A stretch of 64,000 bases of DNA from Macrobrachium rosenbergii (lineage: Eukaryota; Arthropoda; Malacostraca; Decapoda; Palaemonidae): assembly GCF_040412425.1 (NCBI RefSeq), contig NC_089781.1:53847986-53911985 (forward strand). The letters run 5' to 3'. Positions 33,968 to 44,968 of this stretch are shown in pieces; positions within the stretch are counted from its first letter, which is position 1, and each line of letters opens with the position of its first letter. A model generated the notes under the pieces. The model made no database searches, was not told the origin of the DNA, and saw only the letters and a program-made list of their open reading frames with translations. Both the position numbers and the translations under genes were made by a program.

Positions 33968-35260
33968 CTATATTTTTTTTTTTTTTTTTTTTAGCTTTTG
34001 GGGGGCCTGATATCCAGCTGTCAACTTTTCGAGATATGCGTCACGTCCTTTCTGTACTTTCCATAAGGCATCAATGAATTTCCAGATTGTGGGATGGTGC
34101 ATTCCAAGCTCATATTGTAAACGTCGATTGGCTGCTTTGGCGTGATTATTGGTCCAATCTTCATTGTTTAGAGTTCGTTCATAAAGGTTCCATATCTCGG
34201 GAGCGAAAATTGGCTTCATCCCTGCGTTTCCACTCCTATTCAGTCGTCCAATATAAATATCCTCAAACCAATGAAATAAGGCTGTTAGTTCATCAGGAAG
34301 AACTGCTGCTAATGTATCCATGTATTCATCCATCTTTTCTAATGGAACGAAAGCGAGTGCTGTGATCATATTAGCCCATAAAGCAAAGTCAGAATCAGGC
34401 TTATAGCGATTTGACAAACCCAGTGAAACAAGACGTCTGTGTGTTTTGGACTAGATGGAAAAAGCAACCCTTAATACGAACTGTGGGAAATGCATCTTGC
34501 ATAGCACGAATGGCAGCTTGTTCAAAGTCACAAATTATTGAAGTCGGTCTCAAATTAAGTTCGATGGTTTTAAGTAACTCAAATAAACGAAAATAAGTTA
34601 CTCTTTGTTTGTTAGGAAGCAGAGCATAAACTGTAGGAGTAAATCCTTCACGCTTCTTACCCGATATAACATACATCTGATGAAAAAGACTATGGACGAT
34701 AGTGAAAGTGCCGTCAGCAAACCAAATTTCTGAGTAGACTAAATGTTGCACCCAGCTCATTCTTTCATATACTAATATCCTATTATTGCTTTCTCCAGTG
34801 TCTCCCAATAGGAATTTCTCTTCCACACCCAGATGGGGAACATATAATGTATAGGACTCGGGTAAAACTAAATGCTCCAAATCAGTTGGGTTAGCGGGTA
34901 CCTTGTTTAATAATTTCCTATTCCTTGCTCTAAGTTTTCGCACTGTAGGCAAGTCTGGAGCTAAGGCTAAACTAGCTTGAGATGCGCCAGCCTAACATTC
35001 ATTTACCACAACGGTTGGTGGCTCGAGAGTTCAGCACTTCTTTTTTTAGCACTTATTTTACCTTTCCAACCTCTATTTTTGCAGCAGATGCCTCATGGCT
35101 GTGTTTATTTATCTGGCGAATAACTTTACCATCCTTCTAATGCAATCTCACTTTACATCGATCTTTATGTTCACATCTCCAAAACTTTAATTCAGGATCA
35201 CTTTTACTCGTTGCGTCAAAAATAAAAAGGTATCCATCGTGCATCACTTGTTTCTTCCAC
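33968..35260 (-). pseudogene. FLYWCH-MULE transposase (broken)
   Basis: N-terminal FLYWCH zinc finger at about 35,250-35,060: GYLFIFDATS, FWRCEHKDRCKVRLH, then HSHE. A TAG interrupts it straight after RLH. The main ORF (34,952-34,401) has the MULE DDE core: WFADGTFTIVHSLFHQMYVI (first Asp), YALLPNKQRVTY, and IICDFEQAAIRAMQDAFP with the second Asp, followed by GCFFHLVQN. A frameshift near 34,430 passes to a second frame (34,417-33,968) with MITALAFVPLEKMDEYMD and NRRLQYELGMHHPTIWKFID. Frame ends in a poly-Lys run. The finger plausibly binds the TIRs. Confidence 0.9.
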
Positions 35261-35423
35261 GTTTTGATACAATATTTGATGCCATTTCGAATGATAAGGT
35301 TTAGACGACTGAAAAATTTGAAGCTGAACCGAGCTTCGAGATCTATGACAGTTTCTAGCTTAGGCCTAATTGGACTGTTTGGTAATTAAAACTATTACGA
35401 CTAGAAGAGCTAATTTGACTGAC

Positions 35424-35425
<2 letters not shown>

Positions 35426-35489
<64 letters not shown>
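35426..35489. repeat. (GA)n microsatellite inside the MULE
   Basis: About 32 GA units between the FLYWCH coding start and the right TIR. Confidence 0.9.
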
Positions 35490-35491
<2 letters not shown>

Positions 35492-35683
35492 TTAATGACA
35501 AGCCAAACAAGGGCGCTGCTAGTTTTGATAAATTATCTCACCTTACAGCGACAGTTACTAATTTGACACAAAAACGACCCTCCGCCGAAAAAACTCTCCG
35601 TCGAAAGGGCTACGCTGAATCGGCCACGCCGAATCAGCTACGCCAAATGGGCTACGCCTAAACGTCCCATTCCCTACTTCAGT

Positions 35684-36720
35684 AGCGGACGAAAAGTTCA
35701 ATTCCACTATGATCTGCTGTTCTATTCCAGACAGTAGGAGGGAAAGCCGTTTACGCATCCTCCTTTCTGAGCTGAGACCTTCATGTATGGATTTTTGAAA
35801 AAATATCTATCGTGAAAATTACTCACCCAACATTGCTGGGTACCTAGTACAGAAATTATGGACATCATCTATCTGGCAATACCAGTCCGTTTAGAAGATG
35901 TGGTTAGATTATATCCATACTGAGAACCCAGTTGAGATTTTTATAGAAACATTTTATTTTTCTTATATACCCTTTTGAAGACAAATGCCTTGCAGTTACA
36001 ACAGTCATAGCATATACAAGGCTGCATTAACAGAACCCTTTCTTTATGGATTCAGGATTGACTTCAGTATAGAAGTTGTCACTTCCCTTTTGCAGTCTTT
36101 TGCTCTACAAAGGCCTGCTCCCAAAAGGCTTCCAATTACTTGGCCCCTGAACAAAGTGCTTAGACTTCTATCAACCCCTCAGTTCAGCAGACCCAGTACA
36201 ACCACAACGCACATGCTACAAAAGGTGATCTTGATACTATTAGCAGGAGCTTGTATTAGTGAACTGGACTCTCTTAGATGGGGACAATGCATCATGCAAA
36301 CAGCTGACCATTGTCCCCTGGCCCATCATTCCAGGCCAAGAATGAGGATCCTTTAACAAGGAAATCTATTCTTGACAGAAAACTCAATTTAGCAGACAAT
36401 GCATTATGCCCGGTTCAAGCACTTAAGGTTTCCTAGAAGTCACGGCAGACATCCCAGAGGGTCCTATTTTCCTACACCATAGCACAAACTAACCACTCTC
36501 CCTACAAGGGCTGAGAATGATTTTAGTGTTTCTCATTAAAAAGGCAAATCCACACTCCTTTCCTTGGTCACATGATATTAGGAAAGTAAATACGTCATTG
36601 GCCTTCTTCAGAAATGTCTCTTTCGAAGAAGTCTGAATGTACAGGGTAGTCATCAGTTAAATTAATGCCACGTGCTCGAACCAATTCATCTACACTGGGT
36701 ATCATTAGGTGGCATGGTTA
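35684..36720 (+). pseudogene. tyrosine recombinase of DIRS copy 2
   Basis: Collinear with 4,768-5,785. The longest frame (35,985-36,356) includes LLLAGACISELDSLRWG, where the catalytic Arg of GARISEL is Cys. HDIRK is preserved near 36,567-36,581. A ~20-bp insertion at about 36,640-36,660 (AGGGTAGTCATCAGTTAAAT) is absent from copy 1. Confidence 0.75.
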
Positions 36721-37070
36721 GTCTTAACCCCTAGGTGCTACAGCAGAAAACCAGGGGTCTTATTGATGGTGAGTGTGCTAACTGTCCCTGGGAGAAGGGC
36801 GACAGTACTGCAACCAAACCCAGCATGCTTAGGTATGCCACTATAGAACTACATCCTAAAACGTAAGTTTGTGTATGGTTTCTTGTTCCTTGGTACCAAA
36901 ACCTGAAGAGTATTTGGAATAAAGAATGGAACTTGAAATCTTTGCTGACCTTGGACCAGAAATGTGTTTTTCTTTGTAGTGTTGGGATTAAAAGTTGAGA
37001 GCTTAAGCCTTTTTTGTCACCTGTCAGTTCTTTGTGAAGCTCCTTGTGAGGACAAAACAAGCAACTGCGC

Positions 37071-37556
37071 TATCAAAAAACAGGTTTTGATGTAGGGAAA
37101 ACCTGTTTTTGGTGGTCACTGTTGAGTCCTCAAAACCCTCCCGCTTCCCTGATGAAAAGGCATGGGATTTGGGCAAGGGATCATCCTGCATTGACCAAGA
37201 GAGAGTAATGGCTCCTTGATCTTTAATGGCCCGGTTACAAACGAGGGAGGATGCACATGCACAATAGTTACTTCTCTTTCTTGCAGGTTCTTTTGACGCT
37301 GGAAAAACTGGGTTCAGCTTCGCTGAAGGTAAAGGAAAGTGTCCTCTTATCTATGAGTCCATTATATACTCCATCACGTGTTATAATGTTAATCATTACG
37401 ACACAATACCTGGCCAAAAAGACCAACTAGAGGAGAATTCTTTGATATTAGTTTGGTCACCACGGAGCTCTGGTAGACCATGGAAGGTAACTCCTTGAGG
37501 GCTCAACAGCAACTAACAAAAATAGGTTTTTTCTCAGTCAAAACCTGTTTTTTAGT
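37071..37556. repeat. hairpin-ended 3' module, DIRS copy 2
   Basis: The left end reads AAAAACAGGTTTT, loop GATGTAGGG, AAAACCTGTTTTT: a perfect 13-bp hairpin. The right end (~37,525-37,556) reads AAAAATAGGTTTTTTC...TCAAAACCTGTTTTTT. It is the homologue of 6,130-6,600. Confidence 0.7.
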
Positions 37557-37727
37557 GAGTATATGTGGAAACATGATTATAAATGTATTTATTGTGTTCG
37601 TGTGTTCCAGAATGATAGTGAATGCTTTTGTACAGTTTTTAATTTCACTTTCACTCATTCACCACCATGCTGAATGACCTATTTGGTCCCAGCACTTGGC
37701 CTCTGGCCTAGACCTGGCATTTCATTC

Positions 37728-37790
37728 AAATCCTTTGGGCCAGCCCTGTGAGAACTGATAGTCAGCACAGTGGTCCGGTTAAACTATTTT
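37728..37790 (+). repeat. 3' fragment of the SINE
   Basis: CAAATCCTTTGGGCCAGCCC and GTGGTCCGGTTAAACT match 27,885-27,950. The preceding 37,660-37,727 (CTGAATGACCTATTTGG..., CTTGGCCTCTGGCCTA) looks like another short interspersed repeat. Confidence 0.6.
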
Positions 37791-38159
37791 AATATTAGTT
37801 AATAATGATGATAATAAAGGAAGTTCCTCCTATAAGGAGGGGAGAAAACTGGTTTACAAGCGCAAAGCTTAAAAGACCTGTTTCTTTCCACAGGCTTACA
37901 TCTTTCTCTCTCTCTCTCCCTCTCTGAGTTATTATTTAATCTTATTATTATTTAGTCGTATTACTATTATACAGTATTATTATTATACAGTGTTATTATT
38001 ATTATTTAATGTTATTTAATCTTATTTGTAATATCTGAAAATTAGTACTTATCAACTGTATTATCACAGTTACAGTATTATTATTATTATTGTATATCAG
38101 GTCCACAGTAATATTCAATGGTATTCTTGTTAATTTTATAAAATCTTACAAAATCTTGC

Positions 38160-38200
38160 AAAAACTTTCGAACCCTTCCTACTGTTCATCTTCAGTCGAA
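38160..38200 (-). ncRNA. hammerhead-ribozyme-like core, PLE A1
   Basis: On the minus strand, CTGAAGA (38,195-38,189) is followed by GAAC...GTTC as a short stem II and then GAAAG (38,169-38,165). This fits the conserved CUGANGA and GAAA boxes. Stem III would be the self-complementary AAAGYTTT-type stretch, degraded here. Confidence 0.5.
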
Positions 38201-38324
38201 CTAAAATTATTGACATAATAAGTAAATATTAAGCTCCGGTTTCAATAATGTGGAACCAGTGGACGACCTCAACGATGTGTTTTGCCAACGGACGAGGCGA
38301 CAAGCAGGACGGTCAACTATCCAA

Positions 38325-38895
38325 CTAGGTGATTGCTTCTCCTCTTCCTATATTCCGCGTGGCTATTCTTCTTGATCTCCTCACCCGTTGTTGTTGTTCT
38401 GCATGAAATTCATTGTTAGCGGTGACATCCTCAGTATCCCGGCTGTTATAAGGTGTCTGCGGGGTGATGTCGGCGATAACGGCAGCATCAGACGAAGGAA
38501 AGTAGGAGCCTGTCCTAACATTAAAACCTTTAATAAATGTTTTGATTACATGAAAGTTAACTAGCGGGTCCTCGTTAACGAACGACTTGTTTCCCTTAAA
38601 TGATTCTCCTATATTTATGGCGGCGCCCTCGACTAATCTTCTTATGTTGATGTTGCTACTTTTGTGAATGATGTTGGCTCTATTCCAGTCCGGTCTATGA
38701 TCGTTATTGAATGCGTGTGTAACTATTGCACTATTTTCAGAATGTAATGAGAAAGCCCGTCTATGTTCCACTAAACGTGTTTCTAACCCTCTACCGCTTT
38801 CTCCGAAATATTTACCTTTGCAGTCTTTACATGGTATTTCGTATACTCCTGGTACTATGGGTTATTACTATTGTTGTTGTTTTTATTAGGTTATT
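38325..38895 (-). pseudogene. PLE A1 GIY-YIG endonuclease domain
   Basis: GVYEIPCKDCKGKYFGESGR near 38,865-38,800 gives the GIY-YIG-like pair (VYEI...KYFGES) with the CxxC between them that is typical of PLEs. EHRRAF and HAFNNDHRPDWNRA follow in the 148-codon frame at 38,771-38,325, then a long Ser/Asn-rich tail ending RRSRRIATRN. This nuclease makes the nick used for target-primed reverse transcription. Confidence 0.85.
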
Positions 38896-39185
38896 TCTTA
38901 TCGTGTTGGTATATTTGAAAACAATTTTAGTGTTATCCTGGCTATTATTTACATATTTACTTATAATATCTATGTTAGGGTTAAAGGTAAGGTTAAAAGT
39001 CTATCCGGTTTTCCTCTAATGTTATTATCCTTAGGGCAATAATAAGTCTTGCGGGCACGTGAGATAGCCTTTTCAATGAAGTGGGGGGTACCTAAGGCTT
39101 CTGAAAGTTGCCATAATGTGATGTATTTCGTCATTAATATATTCTGGATCACAAATCTTGAAGGCTCGTAATGCAAAGTTCATTA

Positions 39186-40448
39186 TTACATTACTTTTGA
39201 TATTATTATTATGAAAAGAATAAAAATGTATATAACTTTCAGAGTTGGTTGTCTTCCTATATACTGTGAATTTAAACTTTTGTCTACTCCCCAATCTCTA
39301 AAGATTAATACGTCTAAGAAGGGCAACTTGGAGTCAGTTTCTATTTCCACGGTAAATTTTATTGATGGTAGTATGTCATTTGCTATTTCTACTAATTTAG
39401 TTAGATTTCTTTCTGTCCCTCTGATGATTGCAAAAATGTCATCAACATATCTGACCCACAAGAGAGGCGTGGTTTCCCTATCACATCTGAGGAGAATATC
39501 CTCTCTACGAACTCCATACAAATATTGGCTAAAACTGGGGATAGAGGACCTTCCCATAGGTCACCCCTTCTTTTTCTGCAAATCCTTGATTATTGAATTG
39601 AAACACCGTGGAAGATACGCATAGTCTTATTAATGCAAAAATTGGTCAGTGGGTAGGGGGAATTCTATAGTACCTTGTTCGTATTCTTCCTGGAGCTTAG
39701 AGATTACATAATCTAAGGGAACGTTTGTGAAAAGTGCCATAACGTCCAAACTTACCATAATGCCATCAACCCATCCCAGTTCTCTGACTCGTTGTATAAA
39801 TTGGTAAGAATGCTGTAGGTGTGCATTAGAAAACTTTCCTAGGAACTGGTTTAAAGTTTGGGATAACCATATCGCCAGATTACTCTGTGGGGAACCACAT
39901 GTAGCTATAATGGGTCTTAATGGGCAGTCAGGTTTGTGTACCTTAGGAACACCATAAAAATACGGGATGCTGGGAGTCTTTGACGATATTTTAGAGAGAA
40001 CTAACTTTTTAATGTCAGGATCATCAAGAGAGTTAGCTATTTTTCTAATTTTTCTATTGAACTCTTGTTGTATTTTAGTGGCAATGGGAGGTGAATCCAG
40101 TCGGAGATAAGTTTGTGTGTCGTTTAAAAGTGAATATGCTTTCTCTAGATATGTGCTAGTATTCATTATTACTGTGGCACCTCCTTTATCTGCTCTCATA
40201 ATTCTGATGTTTCTATTTCTCTTAAGGGACAGCAAGGCGAGTTGATGTCTCTTGGGTAAAACATTATCAATCTTCTTATTTATGCTATCACTAAGGACAA
40301 CACCTTTCAAAAAGTTAAGGGAGAAGTCAGGATATTTAAAGTTGAACAAGTTAATGCTACTAATGGCATCCAAGACGTCCGATCTATCTGTTCCCGTGCA
40401 GAAGCCCATACCTAGGTTTAGGACTTCTAATTGTTCCCTGTCCAACAT
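39186..40448 (-). pseudogene. PLE A1 reverse transcriptase
   Basis: The 272-codon frame (40,448-39,630) has MRADKGGATVIMN, IPYFYGVPKVHK and PLRPIIATCGSP, which are PLE RT signatures, and SLDVMALFTNVPLDYVI with the first catalytic Asp. After a frameshift at about 39,600, the next frame (39,557-39,186) has WVRYVDDIFAII with an intact YVDD, and KLPFLDVLIFRD. PLE RTs are related to telomerase RT and prime on nicked DNA. The upstream N-terminal part (40,870-40,450) is present in broken frames (WTRWLRRKNQLYFLRRCFE). Confidence 0.88.
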
Positions 40449-40968
40449 TACTGTAGAAAGATTGTTAACCTTATTGGTAGAGTAATCCCAATCTGATTGG
40501 TCTATGGCTCTTATAAATTTAAAATGTAAACTTTGTCTATGTTCTGTCGCCCTAGCTACCCTACCTCACCTTTCTACTTTTAGCTGTTTCAAATCTTGGC
40601 TCCTGTAGTTGTTCTCTTTAGAGTTCTTAACGATGACCGCAGATTGTAAAGTGCAGAACTTCCACGTCGTACTTTGCAGCTTGTATTCTGTCTTGTAGTA
40701 AGTGTCTCACATGTGTGGGGAACTCTTCACCTAGGAATGAATCACGTGTGTTGTCCCAAAGGACTTCGGTATTATATGTTCTTCAAAGCATCTTCTCAAG
40801 AAGTAAAGTTGATTCTTCCTCCTCAGCCATCTGGTCCAACGTAACACAACGTCGCGATAAGCCCCTAGTTCTTCCTGTGCGCTAATCAGGTGTTCCATGT
40901 TGTGTTCTTCCGTGGATAATATAAGTAGGTCTTTCTTCTCTAGATCGAGAACGGGATATGCTGTATAT

Positions 40969-41805
40969 CAGGTCCACAGTAATATTCAATGGTATTCTTG
41001 TTAATTTTATAAAAAGTTACAAAAGGTTGCAAAGCTTTCATCCCTGTCCTGGGTTCATCTTCAGTCGAACTAAAAATTATTGACATAATAAGTAAATATG
41101 TTAGCTGGTTTCAAGTGTGGAACCAGTGGACGACCTCAACGATGTGTTTTTCCAACGGACAACTGGCGACTGGTCTTGTCAACTATCCAAAGGTGATTGC
41201 CCTCTTCCTATATTCTTGTGTGGCTATTCTTCTTGATCTCTCACCCGTTGTTGTTGTTCTGCATGAATTCATTGTTAGCCACATCCTCAGTATCCCGGCT
41301 GTTATAAGGTGTTGGAAAGAATGTAGGGTATAACGGCTCATCAGACGAAGGAAAGTAGGAGCCTGTCCTAACATTAAAACCTTTAATAAATGGATTACAT
41401 GAAAGTTAACTCAGTAGGGTCCTCATTAACGAACGACTTGTTTCCAGAAATGATTCTCTGCTATTTATGGCGGTCACACCACTCCTCAAACTAATCTTCT
41501 TATGTTGACGTTCTAGCTTTTGTAATGATGTTGGCTCTCCTTCCAGTCCGAGTTTGTATGATCGTTATTGAATGGTGTGTAACTATTGCACTATTTTCAG
41601 AATGTAATGAGAAAGCCCGTGCATGTTCCAGGAAACGGTTTCTAACAGTTCCAGATGAAAAATATTTACCTTTGCAGTCTTTACATGGCTATTGTCCATA
41701 CCACTGGTACTATGGGGTTATTACGATTGTTGTTGTTTTTATTAGGTTATTTCTTATCGTGTTGGTATATTTGAAAACAATTTTAGTCTTACTTATATTG
41801 TCCAC
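40969..41805 (-). mobile_element. PLE A2, 5'-truncated partial copy
   Basis: Same orientation as A1. It matches the 3' 830 bp of A1 (38,092-38,940: ribozyme-like core, tail and GIY-YIG region) with many small deletions. It stops at 41,805, where the sequence turns over into the plus-strand copy A3. Confidence 0.85.
41030..41070 (-). ncRNA. hammerhead-ribozyme-like core, PLE A2
   Basis: CTGAAGA (41,064-41,058), CCC-AGGACA-GGG stem II remnant, GAAA (41,039-41,036), then GCTTTGC. The GAAA box is intact and stem II is partly decayed. Confidence 0.5.
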
Positions 41806-44640
41806 GGAAGAACTGCCACATGGAACACCTGATTAGCACACAGGAAGAACTAGGGCTTATCAGCTGTGATTATGTTATCTGGACCAGATGGCTGAGGAGG
41901 AAGAATCAACTTTACTTTCTGAGAAGATGCTTTGAAGAACATATAATACCGAAGTCCTTTGGGATACACACAGTGATTCATTCCCAGGTGAAGAGTTCCC
42001 CACACATATGAGACACTTACTACAAGACAGAATACAAGCTGCAAAGTACGACGTGGAAGTTCTGCACTCACAATCTGGCGGTCATCGTTAAGAACTCTAG
42101 GAGAACAACTACAGGAGCCAAGATATTTGAAACAGCTAAAAGTAGAGCAGGTGAGTGTTTGGTAGCTAGGGTTCAGAACATAGACAAAGTTTACATTTTA
42201 AATTTATAAGAGCCATAGACCAATCAGATTGGGATTATTCTTTCCAATAAGGTTAACAATCTTTCTACAGTAATGTTGGACAGGGAACAATTAGAAGTTC
42301 TAAACCTAGGTATGGGCTTCTGAAATATGGGAACAGATAGATTCCATGTCTTGGATGCCATTAGTAGCATTAACTTGTTCAACTTTAAATATCCTGACTT
42401 CTCCTTAACTTTTTGAAAGGTGTTGTCCTTAGTGACAGCATAAATAAGAAGATTGATAATGTTTTACCCAAGAGACATCAACTCGCCTTGCTGTCCCTTA
42501 AGAGAAATAGAAACATCAGAATTATGAGAGCAGATAAAGGAGGAGCCACAGTAATAATGAATACTAGCACATATCTAGAGAAAGCATATTCATTTTAAAC
42601 GACACACAAACTTATCTCCGACTGGTTTCACCTCCCATTGCCACTAAAATACAACAAGAGTTCAATAGAAAAATTAGAAAATAGCTAACTCTCTTGATGA
42701 TCCTGACATTAAAAAAAGTTAGTTCTCTCTAAAATATCGTCAAAGACTCCCAGCATCCCGTATTTTTATGGTGTTCCTAAGGTACACAAACCTGACTGCC
42801 CATTAAGACCCATTATAGCTACATGTGGTTCCCCACAGAGTAACTGGATATGGTTATCCCAAACTTTAAACCAGTTCCTAGGAAAGTTTTCTAATGCACA
42901 CCTACAGCATTCTTACCAATTTATACAACGAGTCAGAGAACTGGGATGGGTTGATGGCATTATGGTAAGTTTGGACGTTATGGCACTTTTCACAAACGTT
43001 GCTGCTTAGATTATGTAATCTCTAAGCTCCAGGAAGAATACGAACAAGGTACTATAGAATTCCCCACCCACTGACCAATTTTTGCATTAATAAGACTATA
43101 CATATCTTCCACGGTGTTTCAATTCAATAATCAAGATTTGCGCAAAAGAAGGGGTCTTTGAGTCTCCCTCTATCCCCAGTTTTAGCTCTAATATTTGTTA
43201 TGGAGTTGGTAGAGAGGGATATTCTCCTCAGATGTGATAGGGAAACCACGCCTCTTGTGGGTCAGATATGTTGATGACATTTTTGCAATCATCAGAGGGA
43301 CAGAAAGAAATCTAACTAAATTAGTAGAAATAGCAAATGACATACTACCATCAATAAAATTTACCTGGAAATAGAAACTGACTCCAAGTTGCCCTTCTTA
43401 GACGTATTAATCTTTAGAGATTCGAGTAGACAAAAGTTTAAATTCACAGTATATAGGAAGACTTGCAACTCTGAAAGTTATATACATTTTTATTCTTTTC
43501 ATAATAATAATATCAAAAGTAATGTAATAATGAACTTTGCATTACAGAGCCTTCAAGATTTGTGATCCAGAATATATTAATGACTGAAATACATCACATT
43601 ATGGCAACTAGTCAGAAGCCTTAGGTACCCTGGTCACTTCATTGAAAAGGCTATCTCACGTGCCCAAGACTTATTATTGCCCTAAGGATAATAACATTAG
43701 AGGAAAACCATAGACTTTTAACCTTACCTTTAACCCTAACATAGATATTATAAGTAAATATGTAAATAATAGCCAGGATAACACTAAAATTGTTTTCAAA
43801 TATACCAACACGATAAGAAATAACCTAATAAAAACAACAACAATCGTAATAACCCCATAGTACCAGGAGTATACGAAATACCATGTAAAGACTGCAAAGG
43901 TAAATATTTCGTCCTTCTAGAGGGTTAGAAACACGTTTAGTGGAACATAGAGGGTTTTTCATTACATTCTCAAAATAGTGCAATAGTTACACACGCATTC
44001 AATAACGATCATAGACCGGACTGGAATAGAGCCAACATCATTCACAAAAGTAGCAACATCAACATAAGAAGATTCAACGAGGGCGCCGCCATAAATATAG
44101 GAGAATCATTTATTCAAACAAGTCGTTCGTTAACGAGGACCCGTGTAGTTAACACCATCATGTAATCAAAACATTTATTAAAGGTTTTAATGTTAGGACA
44201 GGCCCTACTTTCCTTCGTCTGATGCTGCCGTTATCGCCGACATCACCCTGACACCTTATAACAGCCGGGATACTGAGGATGTCACCGCTAACAATGAATT
44301 TCATGCAGAACAACAACAACGGGTGAGGAGATCAAGAAGAATAGCCACGCGGAATATAGGAAGAGGAGAAGCAATCACCTAGTTGGATAGTTGACTGTCC
44401 TGCTTGTCGCCTCGTCCGTTGGAAAACACATCGTTGAGGTCGTCCACTGGTTCCACACTTGAAACCGGAGCTAACATATTTACTTATTATGTCAATAATT
44501 TTTAGTTCGACTGAAGATGAACCCAGGACAGGGTTCTAAAAGCTTTTGCAACCTTTTGTAACTTTTTATAAAATTAACAAGAATACCATTGAATATTACT
44601 GTGGACCTGATATACAGCATATCCCCCCTCGATCTAGAGA
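41806..44640 (+). mobile_element. PLE A3, nearly full length, inverted relative to A1
   Basis: A3 repeats A1 in the opposite direction, from the N-terminal WTRWLRRKNQLYFLRRCFE frame (41,820-42,011) through RT (42,413-43,500, heavily frameshifted; YVDD near 43,270), GIY-YIG (~43,865-44,380) and the 3' end with a hammerhead-like core at 44,511. After ACCTGATATA it ends with ~50 bp of element 5' start (CGATCTAGAGAAGAAAGAC), then an (ATT)n array. A1 plus A3 form an imperfect palindrome of about 2.8-kb arms. Confidence 0.85.
44505..44550 (+). ncRNA. hammerhead-ribozyme-like core, PLE A3 (GAAA box mutated)
   Basis: CTGAAGA (44,511-44,517), a 6-bp stem II GAACCC/GGGTTC around AGGACA, then TAAA in place of GAAA, then AGCTTTTGC. 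The best stem II of the A family, but a substitution in the catalytic box. Confidence 0.5.
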
Positions 44641-44652
44641 AGAAAGACTGTA

Positions 44653-44653
44653 C

Positions 44654-44708
<55 letters not shown>

Positions 44709-44709
44709 T
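44653..44709. repeat. (ATT)n microsatellite
   Basis: About 18 ATT units directly after PLE A3. A shorter ATT array lies directly before PLE A1 (38,070-38,091). Confidence 0.9.
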
Positions 44710-44799
44710 AATCTTATTTAATCTTATTAATCTTAATATTAACATTTGAAAATTAGTACTGTAAATCATTATTTTATCGTAAAAAAATGTATATTTAAT

Positions 44800-44968
44800 C
44801 ACACAAATCATATGAAAATACAGTAATTAGTGAATATTGCTCTATGAAAAAATCCGTGAATTACCGAATTTTCTGTGAATAATTTAGAGATAAGTTCCAC
44901 AGAAAAATCCGCGAATCGGTGAAGCCGTGAATCTTGAACTGCGAATAAGCGGGGGCCGCCTGTGCACT
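44800..44968. repeat. decayed partial copy of the pogo-type MITE
   Basis: GAAAATACAGTAATTAGTGAATAT, read inverted, corresponds to 29,676-29,710. The end GCGAATAAGCGGGGGCCGCC resembles the outer TIR of 29,567-29,900 in reverse. Confidence 0.5.

Larger units (their letters stand above)
33485..35674 (-). mobile_element. Mutator-like element (MULE), 2,190 bp, with TIRs and 9-bp target duplication
   Basis: TACTTCAGT occurs at 33,476-33,484 and again at 35,675-35,683. Copy 1 of the DIRS family shows the uninterrupted site at about 4,759 (TACTTCAAC). The TIRs (33,485-33,541 and 35,618-35,674) both start GGG and share GCCCATTTGGCGTAGCTG and ATTCGGCGTGGCCGATTC. The left end continues as degenerate GGCGT-type subrepeats to about 33,600. 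The minus-strand interior encodes a FLYWCH finger and a MULE transposase. 8-9 bp duplications are diagnostic of the Mutator superfamily. Confidence 0.92.
33338..37560 (+). mobile_element. DIRS-like element, copy 2 (5'-truncated, interrupted by a MULE)
   Basis: 33,338-33,484 and 35,675-37,560 together are collinear with 4,624-6,600 of copy 1. They cover the RNase H-YR linker, the tyrosine recombinase, the 3' tail and the hairpin-ended module. The RT and gag are absent or unrecognisable. The break is an inserted 2.19-kb DNA transposon with a clean 9-bp duplication. Confidence 0.85.
38092..40968 (-). mobile_element. Penelope-like element A1, nearly full length
   Basis: Minus-strand order: 5' region from 40,968, RT, then GIY-YIG endonuclease, and a 3' end with a hammerhead-like core (38,160-38,200). 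The end sequence TATATCAGGTCCACAGTAAT is repeated at 40,968, where a partial copy (A2) begins, so A2 and A1 are head-to-tail as expected of PLE pseudo-LTRs. The element abuts an (ATT)n array at its 3' end. Confidence 0.88.

Noticed and set aside
39211..39624. 137-codon plus-strand ORF in PLE A1, and similar plus frames at 38.7-39.0 kb
   Set aside because: Shadows of the minus-strand PLE RT and GIY-YIG frames, where known motifs are found.
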